A DNA stretch of 64,000 nucleotides from assembly GCA_947683425.1 (NCBI GenBank), contig CANTUQ010000112.1, forward strand, positions 15,591,001 through 15,655,000, in the 5' to 3' direction. Below the pieces are notes generated by a model that worked only from the letters and a program-made list of their open reading frames with translations, did not search any database and was not told where the DNA came from. The DNA is from Excoecaria cochinchinensis (taxonomy: Eukaryota; Streptophyta; Magnoliopsida; Malpighiales; Euphorbiaceae). The position numbers and the translations under genes are program-made. Below are positions 46,996 to 59,927 of the stretch, piece after piece (the stretch's first letter is position 1; each line of letters starts with the position of its first letter).

Positions 46996-49900
46996 TCATT
47001 CTACTAGGGGGCAAATGGGGTGTGACAACTCTCCCCTACTAATAAGAATTTCGTCCTCGAAATTCTCACCTGAACTGAATAACTGTGGATACTGAGCTCT
47101 CATCGACTCCTCTGGTTCCCAAGTCGCTTCCTCGACTCCATGATGAATCCATAATACTTTAACCAAAGGAATCTGCTTATTTCTCAACTGCCTCACCTCT
47201 CGGGCTAGAATAGCTCGCGGTTCCTCATCATAAGAGAAGTTTGGCTGAACCTGGATATCCTGAACTGACAGAACATGCGAAGGATCTGATCTGTACCGAC
47301 GAAGCATCGAAACGTGAAACACATCATGCAACTTTGCTAACTCCATCGGTAACGCCAATCTGTAGGCTACAGGTCCTACCTTAGCCAAAATCTCATAAGG
47401 TCCAATGAAACGAGGACTCAGCTTACCCTTCTTTCCAAATCGAAGCACTCTCCTCCAAGGAGAAACTTTAAGGAAAACTTTGTCCCCGATCTCAAAATGC
47501 ACATCTTTCCTCTTCAGATTGGCATAAGACTTCTGTCGATCTTTGGCTGCCTTCAAATTCCGCTGCACTACTCTGACCTTCTCTTCAGTATCCCTAACCA
47601 AGTCGGGTCCAATCATAGATCTCTCGGATAGCTCGGTCCAACAAATCGGAGTCCTATACTGACGACCATACAAAGCCTCATATGGTGCCATACCAATACT
47701 CGACTGGAAACTGTTGTTGTAGGCAAACTCCATCAACGATACATATCTGTCCCAACTGCCCGGAAAGTCCAAAGCACAAGCCCTCATCATATCCTCCAGA
47801 ATCTGAATAACTCGCTCTGACTGACCATCGGTCTGAGGATGAAACGCTGTACTGAAGTTCAACCTAGTGCCCAAAGCTCTCTGTAACTCTTTCCAAAACT
47901 TGGAAGTAAACCTTGGATCTCGATCTGACACTATGGACAAGGGCACACCATGCAACCGAACTATCTCATCCACATAGATACTGGCTAATCTGTCCATGGA
48001 GTAGTCCACTCTAACTGGCAGAAAGTGAGCTGATTTCGTAAGCCGATCTACAATAACCCAAACCGAATCATGCTTCCTCTGAGTCAAAGGCAAACCAGAA
48101 ATAAAGTCCATGGCGATGTCATTCCATTTCCACTCAGGAATGGATAAAGGCATGAGCAAACCTGAAGGAACCTGATGCTCTGCCTTTACCTGCTGACAAG
48201 TCAAGCACTTGGAAACAAAATCCACAATATCACGCTTCATACCGGACCACCAATAGAATTGCTTCATGTCTCTGTACATCTTCTCACTGCCCGGATGCAT
48301 AGTAAAGACTGAACTATGCGCCTCACTCATAAGCTGACTCCTCAAATCCTCAGACTCTGGCACACATAAACGATCTCTGAACATAAGTACCTCATCCTGA
48401 ACTGAGAACTCTGACTGCTTACCCGATCTAACCTCCTGCATAATCCGCTGAAGCCTCTGGTCATCTCTCTGAGCATCCACTATCCTCTGTCTCAAAGTAG
48501 GCTTCACACGAAACTGGGCAAGCAAAGCCCCATCTGAACCAAAACGCCATCTGAAACGCCTCAAGAATAAGGCTGAAACTGATTTCCGACTCAAAGCGTC
48601 GGCGACTACATTAGCCTTACCAGGATGGTAATCCACAATGCAGTCGTAGTCTTTAAACAACTCAAGCCATCTGCGCTGTCTCATGTTCAACTCTTTCTGT
48701 GAAAGGAAGTACTTCAAACTCTTGTGGTCCGAGAAGATCCTACACTTTTCCCCATACAGGTAATGACGCCAAATCTTCAAAGCAAAGATTACAGCTGCCA
48801 ACTCTAAATCATGCGTCGGATAGTTCTTCTCATGTGGCTTCAACTGACGAGAAGCATAAGCCACTACTTTTCCTTCCTGCATCAACACACACCCAAGACC
48901 AACTCCAGAAGCATCACTATAAATAACAAACTCCTTACCCGAGATGGGTTGAGTAAGGATAGGAGCCTCAACAAGCAACTGCTTTAACCGATCAAAACAA
49001 GACTGACACCTGTCTGACCACTCAAATCTAACTCCTTTCCTCAACAATCTAGTCATAGGAGCAGCAATCACAGAAAATCCCTTAACGAACCGACGGTAAT
49101 AACCTGCTAAACCGAGGAAACTCCTCACTTCCTGAACATTTCGAGGCGCTTTCCAATCAACTATCGCCTCAACCTTAGCTGGATCCACCTGGATACCTCT
49201 AGCTGAAATAATGTGACCCAAGAATGACACTTCTCGAAGCCAGAAATCACACTTGCTAAGCTTAGCAAACAAATGATGCTCTCTCAACATCTGCAAAACC
49301 AATCTGAGATGCTCCTCATGCTCACTCTCATTCTTGGAATACACCAAGATGTCATCAATGAACACTACTACAAATCGATCTAAGTATGGCCTAAATACAC
49401 GATTCATCAGATCCATAAAAGCCGCAGGAGCATTTGTCAAACCAAACGGCATCACAAGAAACTCATAGTGGCCATACCTAGTCCGAAATGCAGTCTTCAC
49501 CACATCCGCATCCTGAACCCGTAACTGATAGTACCCTGATCGAAGATCTATCTTGGAAAAGACACCCGCACCTCGAAGCTGATCAAATAAATCCTCAATC
49601 CTTGGCAAAGGATACTTGTTCTTCACTGTAACTTTATTAATCTGGCGGTAGTCAATACACATCTGCAGTGATCCATCTTTCTTCTTGACAAACAGCACTG
49701 GAGCTCCCCAAGGAGATATGCTAGGTCGAATAAACCCCTTATCCAATAACTCTTGTAGCTGAGATTTAAGTTCCCTCAACTCTACAGGAGCCATCCGATA
49801 AGGTGCTCTCGAAATAGGTGCAGTACCTGGCATAATCTCAATGGACAACTCAACCTCTCTCTCAGGAGGCAAACCAGGCAACTCGCTCGGGAACACATCA

Positions 49901-51627
49901 CCAAACTCCCGCACTACAGGAATATCCTCAATCTGAACCTGATCCCTCCTGGAATCTAACACAACTGCTAGAAAAGCCTCACAACCTTTCCTGATGAATC
50001 TCTTAGCTTGCATCATAGAAATAACATTATTAACAGAACTAGCACCCAAACCTTTCAAAAACACAAGAGACTGACTTCTATCCCGAAGTACAACTGTCTT
50101 CCTATGGCAATCCACTACAGCCCGATGCTTACCCAACCAGTCCATACCCAGAATCAAGTCAAACTCTCTGAAGGGTAACTCAATCAGATCCGCTGGAAGC
50201 ACAGCTCCCTCAACAATCAGAGGACAACTCCTAAAAACTCTACTCACACTGACACTATGCCCTAATGGACTGGTCACACAAATCTCATAATCTAACTGAT
50301 CAACTGGATGCAATTTATCAATAATTCTATCTGTGCACAAATATGAGTGTGTGGAACCAGGATCAATTAGAGCATACAACTCAGTGTCATGGAGTAGGAA
50401 CTTACCAGCAATAACGTCAGGCGCATCCTGCTCATCTCTGGCTCTCATAGCATAAGCTCTAACGGCACCCTGAGGAGGATGCTCAACAGTCTCAGAAGCA
50501 GCACCATCTCTATGCCGACCACCTCTACCTCGACCTCGGCCTCTGCCACGGGTAGCCTGAGAGGCATTCGAACCGACCCTACTGCCCTCTCTCTGGGAAC
50601 CTGAATCCTCCTGTAATCTCGGACAACCAGCCAACTGATGCTCAGAACTCCCACACCTGAAGCATGCACCGGAGAGCCACCTACACTCACCCCGATGTGA
50701 CTTACTACAATGAGGACAAACTGGTGTAGTCTCAGCTCTACCACCCCTACCAGAACCTGACACAGCTGTAGAACCCTGACGTCTACCTCTAGAAGCCGGA
50801 CCAGATGCTGACTCATCCTGTGGGTTCCTAGATCTCTTACTCGAAGAAGATCCTCCACGAGAAGAACTCCTCCTCTGAGCTCTCTCTCTCATCACAGTCT
50901 CATTCAACTCAGCTCTCACAGCAGCCTCAACAATCTGATAATAGCTAACCCCAGGAATACACATCAAGGAAATCAAAGCAATCTTCAATGACTCATTTAA
51001 CCCTGCCTCAAAATGCTTGCATCTAAAGTCATCAGTCATAACTCCTCGTGGGGCATAGCGAGATAACCTGTTGAACTCTTTCTCATAATCAGCTACTGAC
51101 GAAGCTCTCTGTCTCAAACCCAAAAACTGCGCCCATCTAGAATCTCTATAGGTCTGAGTAATGTACTTCTTTGTGAACTCACCCTCAAAGAACTCCTAGG
51201 TAATCGGATCCGGTAGCTGAGGATGCCTGCACACCAACTCCCACCACTCAAAAGCAGACCCCTGAAGAAGAGCTAATGCACACTCTGCCTGCTGGTCGGG
51301 AGGACACCGAATCTCTCTCAAAGCACGCTTCACTTTATCTAACCATCTCTCTGCAGTCTCAGACTCATTCAAACCGGTACCATAGAAATCCTCAACTCCT
51401 GCTCTCCTCAGATTCTCCATAGGTGCTCTAGGAGCAGTCACTCTCTCCAAAACCCTAGCCATGTCCTGGTGCAGTCTAAACATAGCCTCTAAGGGCATGG
51501 CTGCGGCCTCGGGCTGGACCCTAGCATGCTGAGCCGACGCAGTAACAGAAACAGACTGATCTACAACTGGAGGATTCACACTCTCGGCGGATTCCTCACG
51601 CGCACCATGAGCAGAATTAGAAGCCAT
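46996..51627 (-). pseudogene. Tekay gag-pol polyprotein, intact except one stop
   Basis: One frame of 1544 codons from ATG 51627 to the stop at 46996. Its only lesion is TAG at 51196-51198 (residue 144), where the family has Trp (TGG). Domains by residue: gag ~60-250; zinc knuckle CFRCGSSEHQLAGCP ~322-336; protease LIDPGSTHS ~420; RT ~600-790 with FIDD at ~756; RNase H ~900-970 (YSDASG); integrase HHCC ~1100-1150 and catalytic D1174, D1235, E1271 (35 residues between the last two, so DD35E); chromodomain ~1471-1518 (GVEEATWEPEESM). The chromodomain is expected to steer integration toward marked heterochromatin. The last codons and stop lie in the 3' LTR. Read-through or a chimeric copy could still supply proteins; as written it is a pseudogene by one base. 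Confidence 0.95.
47028..47040 (-). promoter_or_regulatory. polypurine tract of Tekay element 2
   Basis: Minus strand AGTAGGGGAGAGT, directly before the 3' LTR and identical to the tract at 25747-25759. Confidence 0.88.
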
Positions 51628-51732
51628 CTAAACAAACAAGAAACAACCGTATCAGCTAACACAGATCTAGACACATACACATCACAGAAACTCAGATCAA
51701 TCACATCAACACCCAGAAACGCCTAAACCTAT

Positions 51733-51744
51733 GCTCTGATACCA
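51733..51744 (-). promoter_or_regulatory. primer binding site (initiator tRNA-Met) of Tekay element 2
   Basis: Minus strand TGGTATCAGAGC, a perfect match to the consensus, five bases after the 5' LTR. Confidence 0.93.
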
Positions 51745-52142
51745 CTAACTGTAACACCCCCTTCCCATACGTAGGCGATCCCATCCGATAAGGAGTGAGA
51801 TGCCGTATGAGACAAGGTGTCACCAAACAAAAGCAAAGCAAAATATACATCCATTCATAACATACATTCAGAAATACAGAATAATTAAAAACTTTACATG
51901 CAGAAAGCAAAAGCTGATCATGCATTACTATAATTAAACTATTACAATAATGTTCTGATCAGCAAGCTGATATCAAAAGAATATTACATAACCCAAACTA
52001 TAGATACAAAAGCGGAAGCTGATACATGAGAGTTCTATACAAAAAGAATCATCACTAATACAAAAATAGCCCTACACTAAAAACTCTTCTGTGTTGGCTT
52101 GATGACGGCGACTCTCCCAAAGCAAAACGTCTTCCGCACCTG

Positions 52143-52180
52143 CACGGGTAAAGACACCGTGCTAAGCAATAAACGCTTAG
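52143..52180 (-). ncRNA. double hairpin, Tekay element 2, 5' LTR
   Basis: Same as 44953-44990, but one stem base differs (plus 'ctaagcaat' for 'ctaagcgat'), giving a G-U-compatible or broken pair depending on strand. Confidence 0.6.
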
Positions 52181-52908
52181 TGGGGAAACACACATAAGTT
52201 ATGGACGGCCACTCACAGTGGTCGTCAAGGCATAACACATTCACAATGGCAGAATGCAAGGACTATTGCATAATTCATATAAACATGCTGGTATTTAAAA
52301 GCCATACATTCAGTACCTCATAAATATATACATTACAGAATAAACCAGCATGTATTTCATCATTAACCTTATTCAGATAATCCATTTCATAGTCAGATCA
52401 GAACAGAACAATTCCATTAACATTTAAAGAACACCTGCTGACTCTAGACAGTGGATAACGAGTGTACTGAGGGTACCTTACGGGTACGAATCGAATACTG
52501 AGGGTACCTCACAGGTACAAGTCAAATATTATATCATTTATCAAAACATGTTATTTATATACTGAGGTAATCTTAAACAAGATTCTATACTGAAGGGTTC
52601 GCGAGGAACCAAACGGGGACCTGATCGGGGTCCAAACTGAACTGAGGGCTGCAGCTAAAAGACTCTATTAGGCATGCCTAACTATCCACTTACTTGACTC
52701 TAGCAGGCTATGCGATATTCAAATCATATTACAGAATATCATATACACATCATTTGGAATAATCATAGTATTACGCAAATCGAGACATATAAAATTATGA
52801 CATGCCTCACATAGTGATAAGATCCATTTGGAAGAAATATTAAATTCATTTTTGAGTTAAAAACTGAGAAATATCGGAAAAACGAGCTGAACGGAGGATC
52901 GGGCGAGG

Positions 52909-53282
52909 CTGGCTGGTCACAAGACGTGACTGGCCTTCTTAACAGGCAGGTCACGGCGTGACCTAGGGTCACGTCTCGTGACCTGCTTGTTTCTCGCCAA
53001 ACGCATTGCATGATCCTCGCGGATCACGCAATGCATATGCAGGTCACGGCGTGACCGAGGGTCACGCGACGTGACGCTGCTTCTCCCTCGCAGATCACGT
53101 TGCGTGATCTTACAGATCACGCGACGCCTCTGCTTCGCAGGTCGCACGACGTGACCGAAGATCACGTCGCGTGACTTGCGTGCTCTTCAGCTGGTCACGC
53201 GACTGGCTTCTCAGCAGGCAGGTCACGCCGTGACCGAGGGTCACGTGACGTGACTTGCCTTCCTTCGTAGCGAGTCACGCAA
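52909..53282. repeat. GC-rich palindromic block, right LTR of Tekay element 2
   Basis: Copy of 45719-46090 with one substitution noted (ATCACATCG to ATCACGTCG). The equal length shows that blocks start identical in both LTRs after insertion. Confidence 0.9.
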
Positions 53283-54222
53283 CAGAGAGAGTTTAAACAG
53301 TATTTCGATTTTCCAGAATTTCCACGATTTCCAGAACCAAGAATTCAATCCCAATTTGATTTAAAACCATTCAAACCTGTATTTACCTTCCAGAAATCAT
53401 CTCAAATCACATAATCAATATACATGCAACTCAATTTAGCATTTAAACAACCAAATCAAGACTAATTGATTCAAGCTCTTCAAGAACATATAAACCCTAA
53501 AATTCACAGTAAACATCAAAATCGCACAAATCACAATCATAAATTCCCAAACCTGAATTCTATACTTCTATCACTTAGCTCCACTAGGACCAGCAACTTC
53601 TTTCCCCTTTGGATCACGTGGAGCCTCAACTAGAACACAAACACAGCAAGAACATTCACAAAGTAAACCCTAAGTTAAACCTAGCTCAAGGAAGAAGAAG
53701 ATGCAAATTACAGTAAAACAAAGACTAGATCATGCACTTACCAAGCTAAGGAATGCAAGGAGAGGATTAGTTTCACCAATAAGACCTTGAACTCTCAACA
53801 CAGTACTTGGAATGAAGAAAATGAAGAAGAAGGAAGTGAGTGAAGAAAGAACGTGAATCTGTAAGTTCCTTTTCTCTCATTCCCTTTTCTTTTTCTTTTC
53901 TTTATTCTAAATATGTATAAATCTCCTATTGGTGACACTAATCACTCACACTAAAATAACCTACACTACACACACCCTAAAACCCTCTTCACTTATGCAT
54001 ACCCTACCATGGTATGAACACATGCACACAAGTATATCTCATTTAATTAAACACACTAATGCCATGTATGCACCCACATAATAATAAATCCCAAAATCAT
54101 ACATTTTACTGAAATACCCTTATGAAATGCTGAACACATGCGAATGCTTACACATACAGACAGACAGATAGACAGACAGACAGGCTCATTCTACTAGGGG
54201 GCAAATGGGGTGTGACATTAAT

Positions 54223-54620
54223 CCAAAAGCATACAACCTTATGTATGTTTTTATCTCGCACCTTAACAAGATCAATTTTGTAATTTCTATAAGACGATAC
54301 TTTTATTTTGAATAGGCTTTCAAGCAGTATTATATGTTCAAAAATTGTCTCATCTTAGTTTTGTCAACTTATTAACAAAACTAAGATAAACACCTATGTG
54401 AGTGGATTACTTCTCTGTCCGACATGCTCAATCTCATGCAAATAACAGTAAATATTTACACATTAAATATTCACACTTATGTATAGCCAACAACGAATTT
54501 TGTTATTATTCATAAATAATAACGTTAAGGAATTATTTAAAATATAACAGTACTAATTAAATTCTACACAAACCTCGAGATCTAATGTGTTCTCAAACAC
54601 ATCTTTCATTACAGGTTTTG
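54223..54620 (-). other. copia 3' region: end of RNase H and start of probable 3' LTR
   Basis: The minus-strand phrase 'KDVFENTLDLEV' near 54600-54570 is the usual tail of copia pol, followed by non-coding AT-rich sequence continuing into the LTR part at 44559. The LTR start cannot be placed exactly. Confidence 0.45.
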
Positions 54621-57600
54621 TCAATGGATTTGCGTAGCGTACTGTAAATTCACTTCTCCTCATGCAATAATATCTCTCGTGTTTTGATACTTAATATCGA
54701 TGTGTTTAGTCTCACTATAAGCTATCAATAACTGACTATCACTATAGATAGTCACTAGTTCCTCTGAGACAGTTACTCTTAAATGGCTCACAAACCATTT
54801 TTACTAAATTAGCTCTTGTACTATAGTTAAAGAAGCAAAAAATTCAGCTTCCATTGTTGATTGAGTTACATAGGTTTGTTTCTTTCTACTCCATGACATG
54901 GCACTCTTGCTAAGTAAGAATATAAAACCTGAAGTGAATTTTCTCTCATCCACATCTCCTGCCCAATCAGCATCTGTTTATCCTCTCAATCGTAGATCCT
55001 TGCCTTAATAACAAAGAGGATAGTCTGTTGTACCTTTAAGGTATCTAAGTATCCTTTTAACTACTTTCTAATGTGCTTTGCTTGGGCCGGATTGATAAAT
55101 ACTTATCATGTCCACTATATAGCATATATCATGTCTTGTACATAATATTGCATATATAAAACTACCCACAACACTAGCATATGGAACGTTCCTCATACGT
55201 TCCATTTCTTCTTGCATCTTAAGACACATATCTTTACTAAGAAACTGATTCTTGGCAATGGGGTCATCAATGGGTTTGCAGTTTTGCATATTAAATTGTT
55301 CAAAGACTTTGTTGATATATGTTTAAGAAAGAGATAACAACCTTCTCGAACGATCTCTTGGAATATTAACTCCAAGAATATAATATCCTTGACCCATTTC
55401 TTTCATCTCAAAGTTAGATAATAACCAATTTTTGATTTCATGTACGTACCCTTTGTCATTTACAGCTTTAAGTATGTCGTCTATATACAACGTTAAAATG
55501 ACAAATTTACTTTTAGAGGTTTTATTATAAACACAATAATCTTTATTAATCATATTGAACACATTCGACATGATTGTATCGTGAAATCTCAAGTACCATT
55601 ATCTCAAAAACTGTTTAAGGCCATAGATTGAACTCATCAATCAACAAACCTTATGTTTGTTGCCTTTTCCGATAAAACCTATAGGATATTCTATATAGAT
55701 TTCTTTAACCAATTCTCCATTGAGAAAAGTAGTCTTCACATCCATTTGATATAGTTCTAGGTCTAAACTTGCCATTATGGCCAGAATCAACCTTATGGAC
55801 GTAAATTTTATAATAAGTGAGAAAACTCCTCATAGTCAAACCCTTCCTATTTTGTGAACCCCTTAGCAACTAGCCGAACCTTTTATCTTTCAATACTTCC
55901 ATAAGCCTTTCGCTTCACTTTGAAAATCCAATTATTCCCAATTGGTTTGCATTCTTTCAATAGATCAACCAGTTCCCAAACATGATTTGATCTCATAAAT
56001 GCCATTTCTTATTCCATTGGTTTAATCCATTTTTCCTTAATTGGGCATAAGAGAGCCTTTTGAATATTTTTGGGCTCTTCCTCATCTTGTGGGGTAACCA
56101 AAAGGGCTTCATTCAAGCTTTCGATTTGAAATCATTGGAGTGGAACACTTATCCTTTTAGATTTTTGCATTTTTAAATCTTGATAAACATGTTTCATATA
56201 TTTATCATAATTCAGAATGCTCCCACTAGGACCATGTTCCATACTCCTACTAGAGTCAAGAATACCATATTCTTTACTCCCATTGGAGTCAAGAATACTC
56301 TCACTAAAAATAGGGTCACAAACATCCGGATTGTTTAGAGGATGATGGTCATGACATTCTTCCTCTAACTCTCTCCCATTCAGATGGAGTGATCCTAATG
56401 GTTTCTCTTCATGAGTTTTATGAAAAATAAAATCTTGATTCGCTTCGCTCAACTTTTAAAATTTATTCTTTAAGAATGTAACGTCTCGTGATTCAAATTC
56501 TATCACAATGCCATTCTCTTGCTCCCTCACGAAAATGTATCCTTTTGATACCTCATAATATCTCACATAGATACTCTTTTTACCTCGTTATCCCAATTTA
56601 TCAAATTTACATGAGATATAATGGACGTAAGCAGCACAATCCCAAGGTTATAAATGGCTTAGGTCAAGTTATCAACCAATCCTTAACTCATAAGGTATAA
56701 AAGTGACAGATTTAGAGGGCACGCGATTTAAAATATATGTGATAGTCAATAAAGCATCTCTCTAATAGGAGATTATCAAATTTGCCTCTGCTATCATAGA
56801 TCTAATCATATAAAAGAGTCATATTTCTCCTTTTTGCAACACCATTTTATTGTGGAGTTCTGGGAATGGACAATTGATGTTCAATTCCCTTTCATTACAT
56901 AAAACTTTAAATTTGGTTGAACGATATCCCTGGCAATAATCAGTTCTTAAAGCTTTAATATTTTTGTCTAATTGATTCTCAACTAAGTTCATATAAGTCT
57001 TAAAGCAACTTAATGCTTTTGACTTGTGAGAAATCAAATAGACATGACCATATTCAATATAGTCACCTATAAATGTGATGAAGTAGTAGGCTCCATGCCT
57101 CGCCTTCACATTCTTTTGAATACACACGTCAGAATGAACTAACTATAATAGAAATTCAGCTCTAGTTCATTTTCCAAACGATTTTCTAACAAATTTTCCT
57201 TTTAAGCAATACTCGTACATAGGTAATTCAACCTCATTTAAATCACCTAATAAATCTACCTTGGCTAACCAACTCATTTGTTTTGCCCGATATGGTTTAA
57301 TCTAGCATGCCATTATTTCACATTGTTCTTATAACTATGTGAAAAATAAGAAATTAAAAAAATAGTTTTATTCAAATAGTCATGGTCAACATCTATAATA
57401 ATAAAATCATTCAGCACAAAATCAGAACCATAATAAACATCATTCAAGCCCAAGCACATACTAATATCCTTTAAAAATTAAATCGAAACTAAGTTATGTT
57501 AATAAAGCAAGAACAAAAACTAAATTCCTAACAAAGGCATCTCGATCCCTTGTTACATGGTCCATTGGTCCTAAATCTGTCGCCCACAAATTATGAAATT

Positions 57601-57629
57601 GACTCATTATTGAGTTAGAATAGTGTATC
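54621..57629 (-). pseudogene. Ty1/copia pol remnant: pre-integrase, integrase, RT, RNase H
   Basis: Minus-strand order: GAG-pre-integrase near 57320-57170 (WHARLNHIGQNKMSWLAK, LVHSDVC), integrase core 57127-56819 (ARHGAYYFITFIGDY, 'ALRTDYCQGY'), acidic linker 56452-56132, RT from about 56080 ('CKPIGNNWIFKVKRK', then TLYIDDILKA with the catalytic YxDD as YIDD, 55592-55323), and RNase H near 55000-54850 (TDADWAGDVDERKFTSGF). The integrase active site is damaged (FIGDY for the usual F-D-D-Y pattern) and several frameshifts and stops separate the parts. It made the copia replication enzymes; now a relic. Clade not assigned. Confidence 0.85.
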
Positions 57630-57904
57630 TGTAACAGCTCGGAATTGATCTTAGGAGTATTGAGCATGGTTAGAGTAGTTTAGTGAGTTTAATTGATAGT
57701 TTATAGTAATTGGATTAAAATGTAATTAAGGAATTAGGACTTATTTGCATGGAATTAAATAGTTTAGTGACCAAAAAGTAATTATGCATGATTAGTGCTA
57801 AGTGGAGGATTAGATTAATTAAGCTAGATTAATTAGTGTTAATTATGAGGATAGTGGAGTCCAAGTGTCACCCTTATAGTTCGCCACCTAGTATATTGCA
57901 TGCA

Positions 57905-57912
57905 TATAAATA
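57905..57912 (+). promoter_or_regulatory. TATA box of TR-GAG 5' LTR
   Basis: TATAAATA within 'gcatataaatagattgtg', about 275 bp into the LTR; conserved in the 3' LTR at 61542-61549. Transcription would start shortly downstream, placing the GC block in the RNA leader. Confidence 0.6.
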
Positions 57913-58639
57913 GATTGTGTAAGGCTGAATTAGGCACTTTGATATTCATTTGGCCGGTCATTCCTCAAGAAATTTGTAGTTTATCTTTCTCTTTATCTTT
58001 TTCTTCTAGCAAGACTTCCATTCTTAGAGTTACCTAAATGGTTTTCACGTGGGCTAAATTGATTGCTAGTTAATTTGAATGTCAGCTTAAGTTAAGTGTT
58101 CTTCTTCTTTCTTCTTCTTGATTTGGATTTCAATTCATAGTTGTAACTCAGTTTTGTATGTGAATGTTATATTGTTTGTAAGTTGGAGAAGCTAGTAGAA
58201 ACGCTAAGGGAAAAGAGAAGGTCACCTAGCTTGAGAAAGTTGGAGGAGTGCATTAAGAGGTTTGGGATATGATTTGTAATTTATATATATAGATGCATGT
58301 GTAATTTATTTGGGTAAAACGTGGGTTTTGAAGGGTTCCAAAACTCTTCTAATTTCTAGGTTGTATTAAGAATAGCATATTGTGTAGATGAAGTTCTAAT
58401 TATTATTGACATGTGTTATGTATGAAAATATTCATGATGTTATGCTGGTGCAAAACTATGATTATTGTTGTATCAATAGTAAGTATATTTATGAGACATG
58501 AATGTGTTGTCTAGCTATAGGTATGTGTGGAGGGTATGAATTATGTGTATGGTTAGCTTAGAGTGCATGTATAATGAGTAGTGTGAATAAGTGCTGGAAG
58601 AGGTATGTGGAAATTAAGACTTTGAGTCTACATTTGTAT

Positions 58640-58855
58640 TATATCGCGAGAGTGACACTGGTCGCGGGCGCGATAGAGTACTCCGTAGTATAAAATTTGA
58701 CTGGTTGTGTACTATCGCGAGCGCGATAATGGGCACAAGCGGGACAGTAGTTCTTGTAGTGTTCTGTCGCGTGCGTAAGCTATGCCGCGAGCGCGATAGA
58801 AGAGTTATTCTTGCTCTGTCGCTAGCGCAACACTGCTGGAATTTCCAATTGTGAA
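58640..58855. repeat. GC-rich palindromic block (TATCGCGAGCGCGATA motif), TR-GAG 5' LTR
   Basis: Units such as CTATCGCG-ag-CGCGATA, TCGCGGGCGCGATAGAG and GCCGCGAGCGCGATAG. The ideal unit has perfect 8-bp arms around AG. About six units are separated by 20-40 bp of AT-rich sequence. Confidence 0.85.
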
Positions 58856-59446
58856 TCCTTTACTTTAATTCTTATGAATTATATTATGTGACCTATAATT
58901 GTTTATGCATATGAGATTAATAAGTGTGTTTATGCATTTGAGCAATGATGTTTGGTTCATGAATGGCTATATATAAAGTGATAGTGAATGCATGTATATA
59001 TGTGATCATTAAGTGAGATAATTCATTCATAGCCTGTAATCGAGTCATGGATAGATAAGTATGCTTATAAGCATTAGTGTCCGCAGCTGCTAGTGTTGGT
59101 ACCTAATCGGTATCTAATGTTTTGAGATTTATACATCTCTAGTGTTAATATTATTCTCTTCAATAATCTAGTGATTAGTACCCGAGTGGTATCTATTGTA
59201 CCCGTTATCCACTACTGTATTGGTTCAGGCTATGCTAAGTTGTTATTGTATTGATTGTCTATAGGATTGTGTTACATTATATAATTGCTATGCTATGGAA
59301 CTACTTCTGGTATCATTGTATGTTAGTGATTTATTGATATGAAGTATGGAATTAATGAATATCTGTTTACCTTTTAATACTAATATATGTTGCTATTGTA
59401 CATAGATGATTTATCTGTTGTGGATTATTGTATGTTTTCATCCCCA

Positions 59447-59485
59447 CTAAGCGTTATCGCTTAGAAGGGGTGTTTATCTCCCGTG
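59447..59485 (+). ncRNA. double hairpin, TR-GAG 5' LTR
   Basis: CTAAGCG-ttat-CGCTTAG with a perfect 7-bp stem, followed by a weaker second stem (GGGGtgtttatctCCC). The 3' LTR copy near 63067 has lost half of the first stem but keeps ACGGG/CCCGT in the second. Confidence 0.6.
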
Positions 59486-59802
59486 TAGGTTTTATTGCTT
59501 GGAGTCATGTTTTGAGTGGAAAACCTGCAGGCCACTAAGAGAAGTCTTCAATGAGATCTTCTAACTAGGTTGATATTTTGTATTGTATAGACTTGTTTCA
59601 AATTTTTGTATAGCCGGAGTATATCTATTGTAATATGTAACTTTGGACTTAAGATGTTAACCCTTATTAGTTAATGTTATGTTAATCTATTTTTTAAATA
59701 TTGTTTTAAGGCTTTTCTTTTATAGCATGTATGTTTATAGTTATGTTAGTGTTGCGTGGCACTCCCTTGTCCTCCCAAGGGGCATTAGGGCATTACAAGT
59801 TG

Positions 59803-59814
59803 TGGTATCAGAGC
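59803..59814 (+). promoter_or_regulatory. primer binding site (initiator tRNA-Met) of TR-GAG element
   Basis: TGGTATCAGAGC, a perfect consensus match, five bases after the LTR end. Confidence 0.93.
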
Positions 59815-59927
59815 ATAGGTTTAAGCATTTTTAGACTATAGGATTTACAGTGAATAGAAATTGATTTGAGTCTGTTTAGAGTGTGGCTGTAATACAGATA
59901 TTGTTTGCTCTGTTTTGTAGAGTGATA

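Larger units (their letters stand above)
44560..47027 (-). repeat. 3' LTR of Tekay element 2
   Basis: On the minus strand TGTCACACCCCATTTGCCCC..GGGGGTGTTACA. It includes a (TCTG)n run (plus 46967-46993), the palindromic block (45719-46090) and the double hairpin (44953-44990). The gag-pol stop codon lies about 30 bp inside it. Confidence 0.95.
51750..54217 (-). repeat. 5' LTR of Tekay element 2
   Basis: 2468 bp, nearly identical to 44560-47027. Transcription would run toward lower coordinates. A CCAAT motif (plus 'attgg' near 53929) and a weak TATA-like TTTATACAT (near 53913-53921) lie about 300 bp into the LTR. Confidence 0.95.
44555..54222 (-). mobile_element. complete, very young Ty3/gypsy Tekay element 2, TSD TTAAT
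   Basis: Element 44560-54217 (9658 bp) on the minus strand, with TTAAT at 44555-44559 and 54218-54222. The two LTRs are each exactly 2468 bp and differ at about a dozen positions by eye, nearly all transitions, without indels. PBS (51733-51744), polypurine tract (47028-47040) and a gag-pol frame with one stop are present. It is the youngest insertion in the window and the best reference for the older Tekay copy at 18306-30430. Confidence 0.96.
57630..59797 (+). repeat. 5' LTR of TR-GAG element
   Basis: 2168 bp, TGTAACAGCTCG..GGGCATTACA. It holds a canonical TATA box (57905), the GC-rich block (58640-58855) and the double hairpin (59447-59485). Highly similar to 61269-63414, with scattered substitutions and a rearranged GC block. 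Confidence 0.92.

Noticed and set aside
48699..48926. 75-codon plus-strand frame, and the 137-codon minus-strand frame at 50445-50858
   Set aside because: Shadows of the Tekay gag-pol frame.
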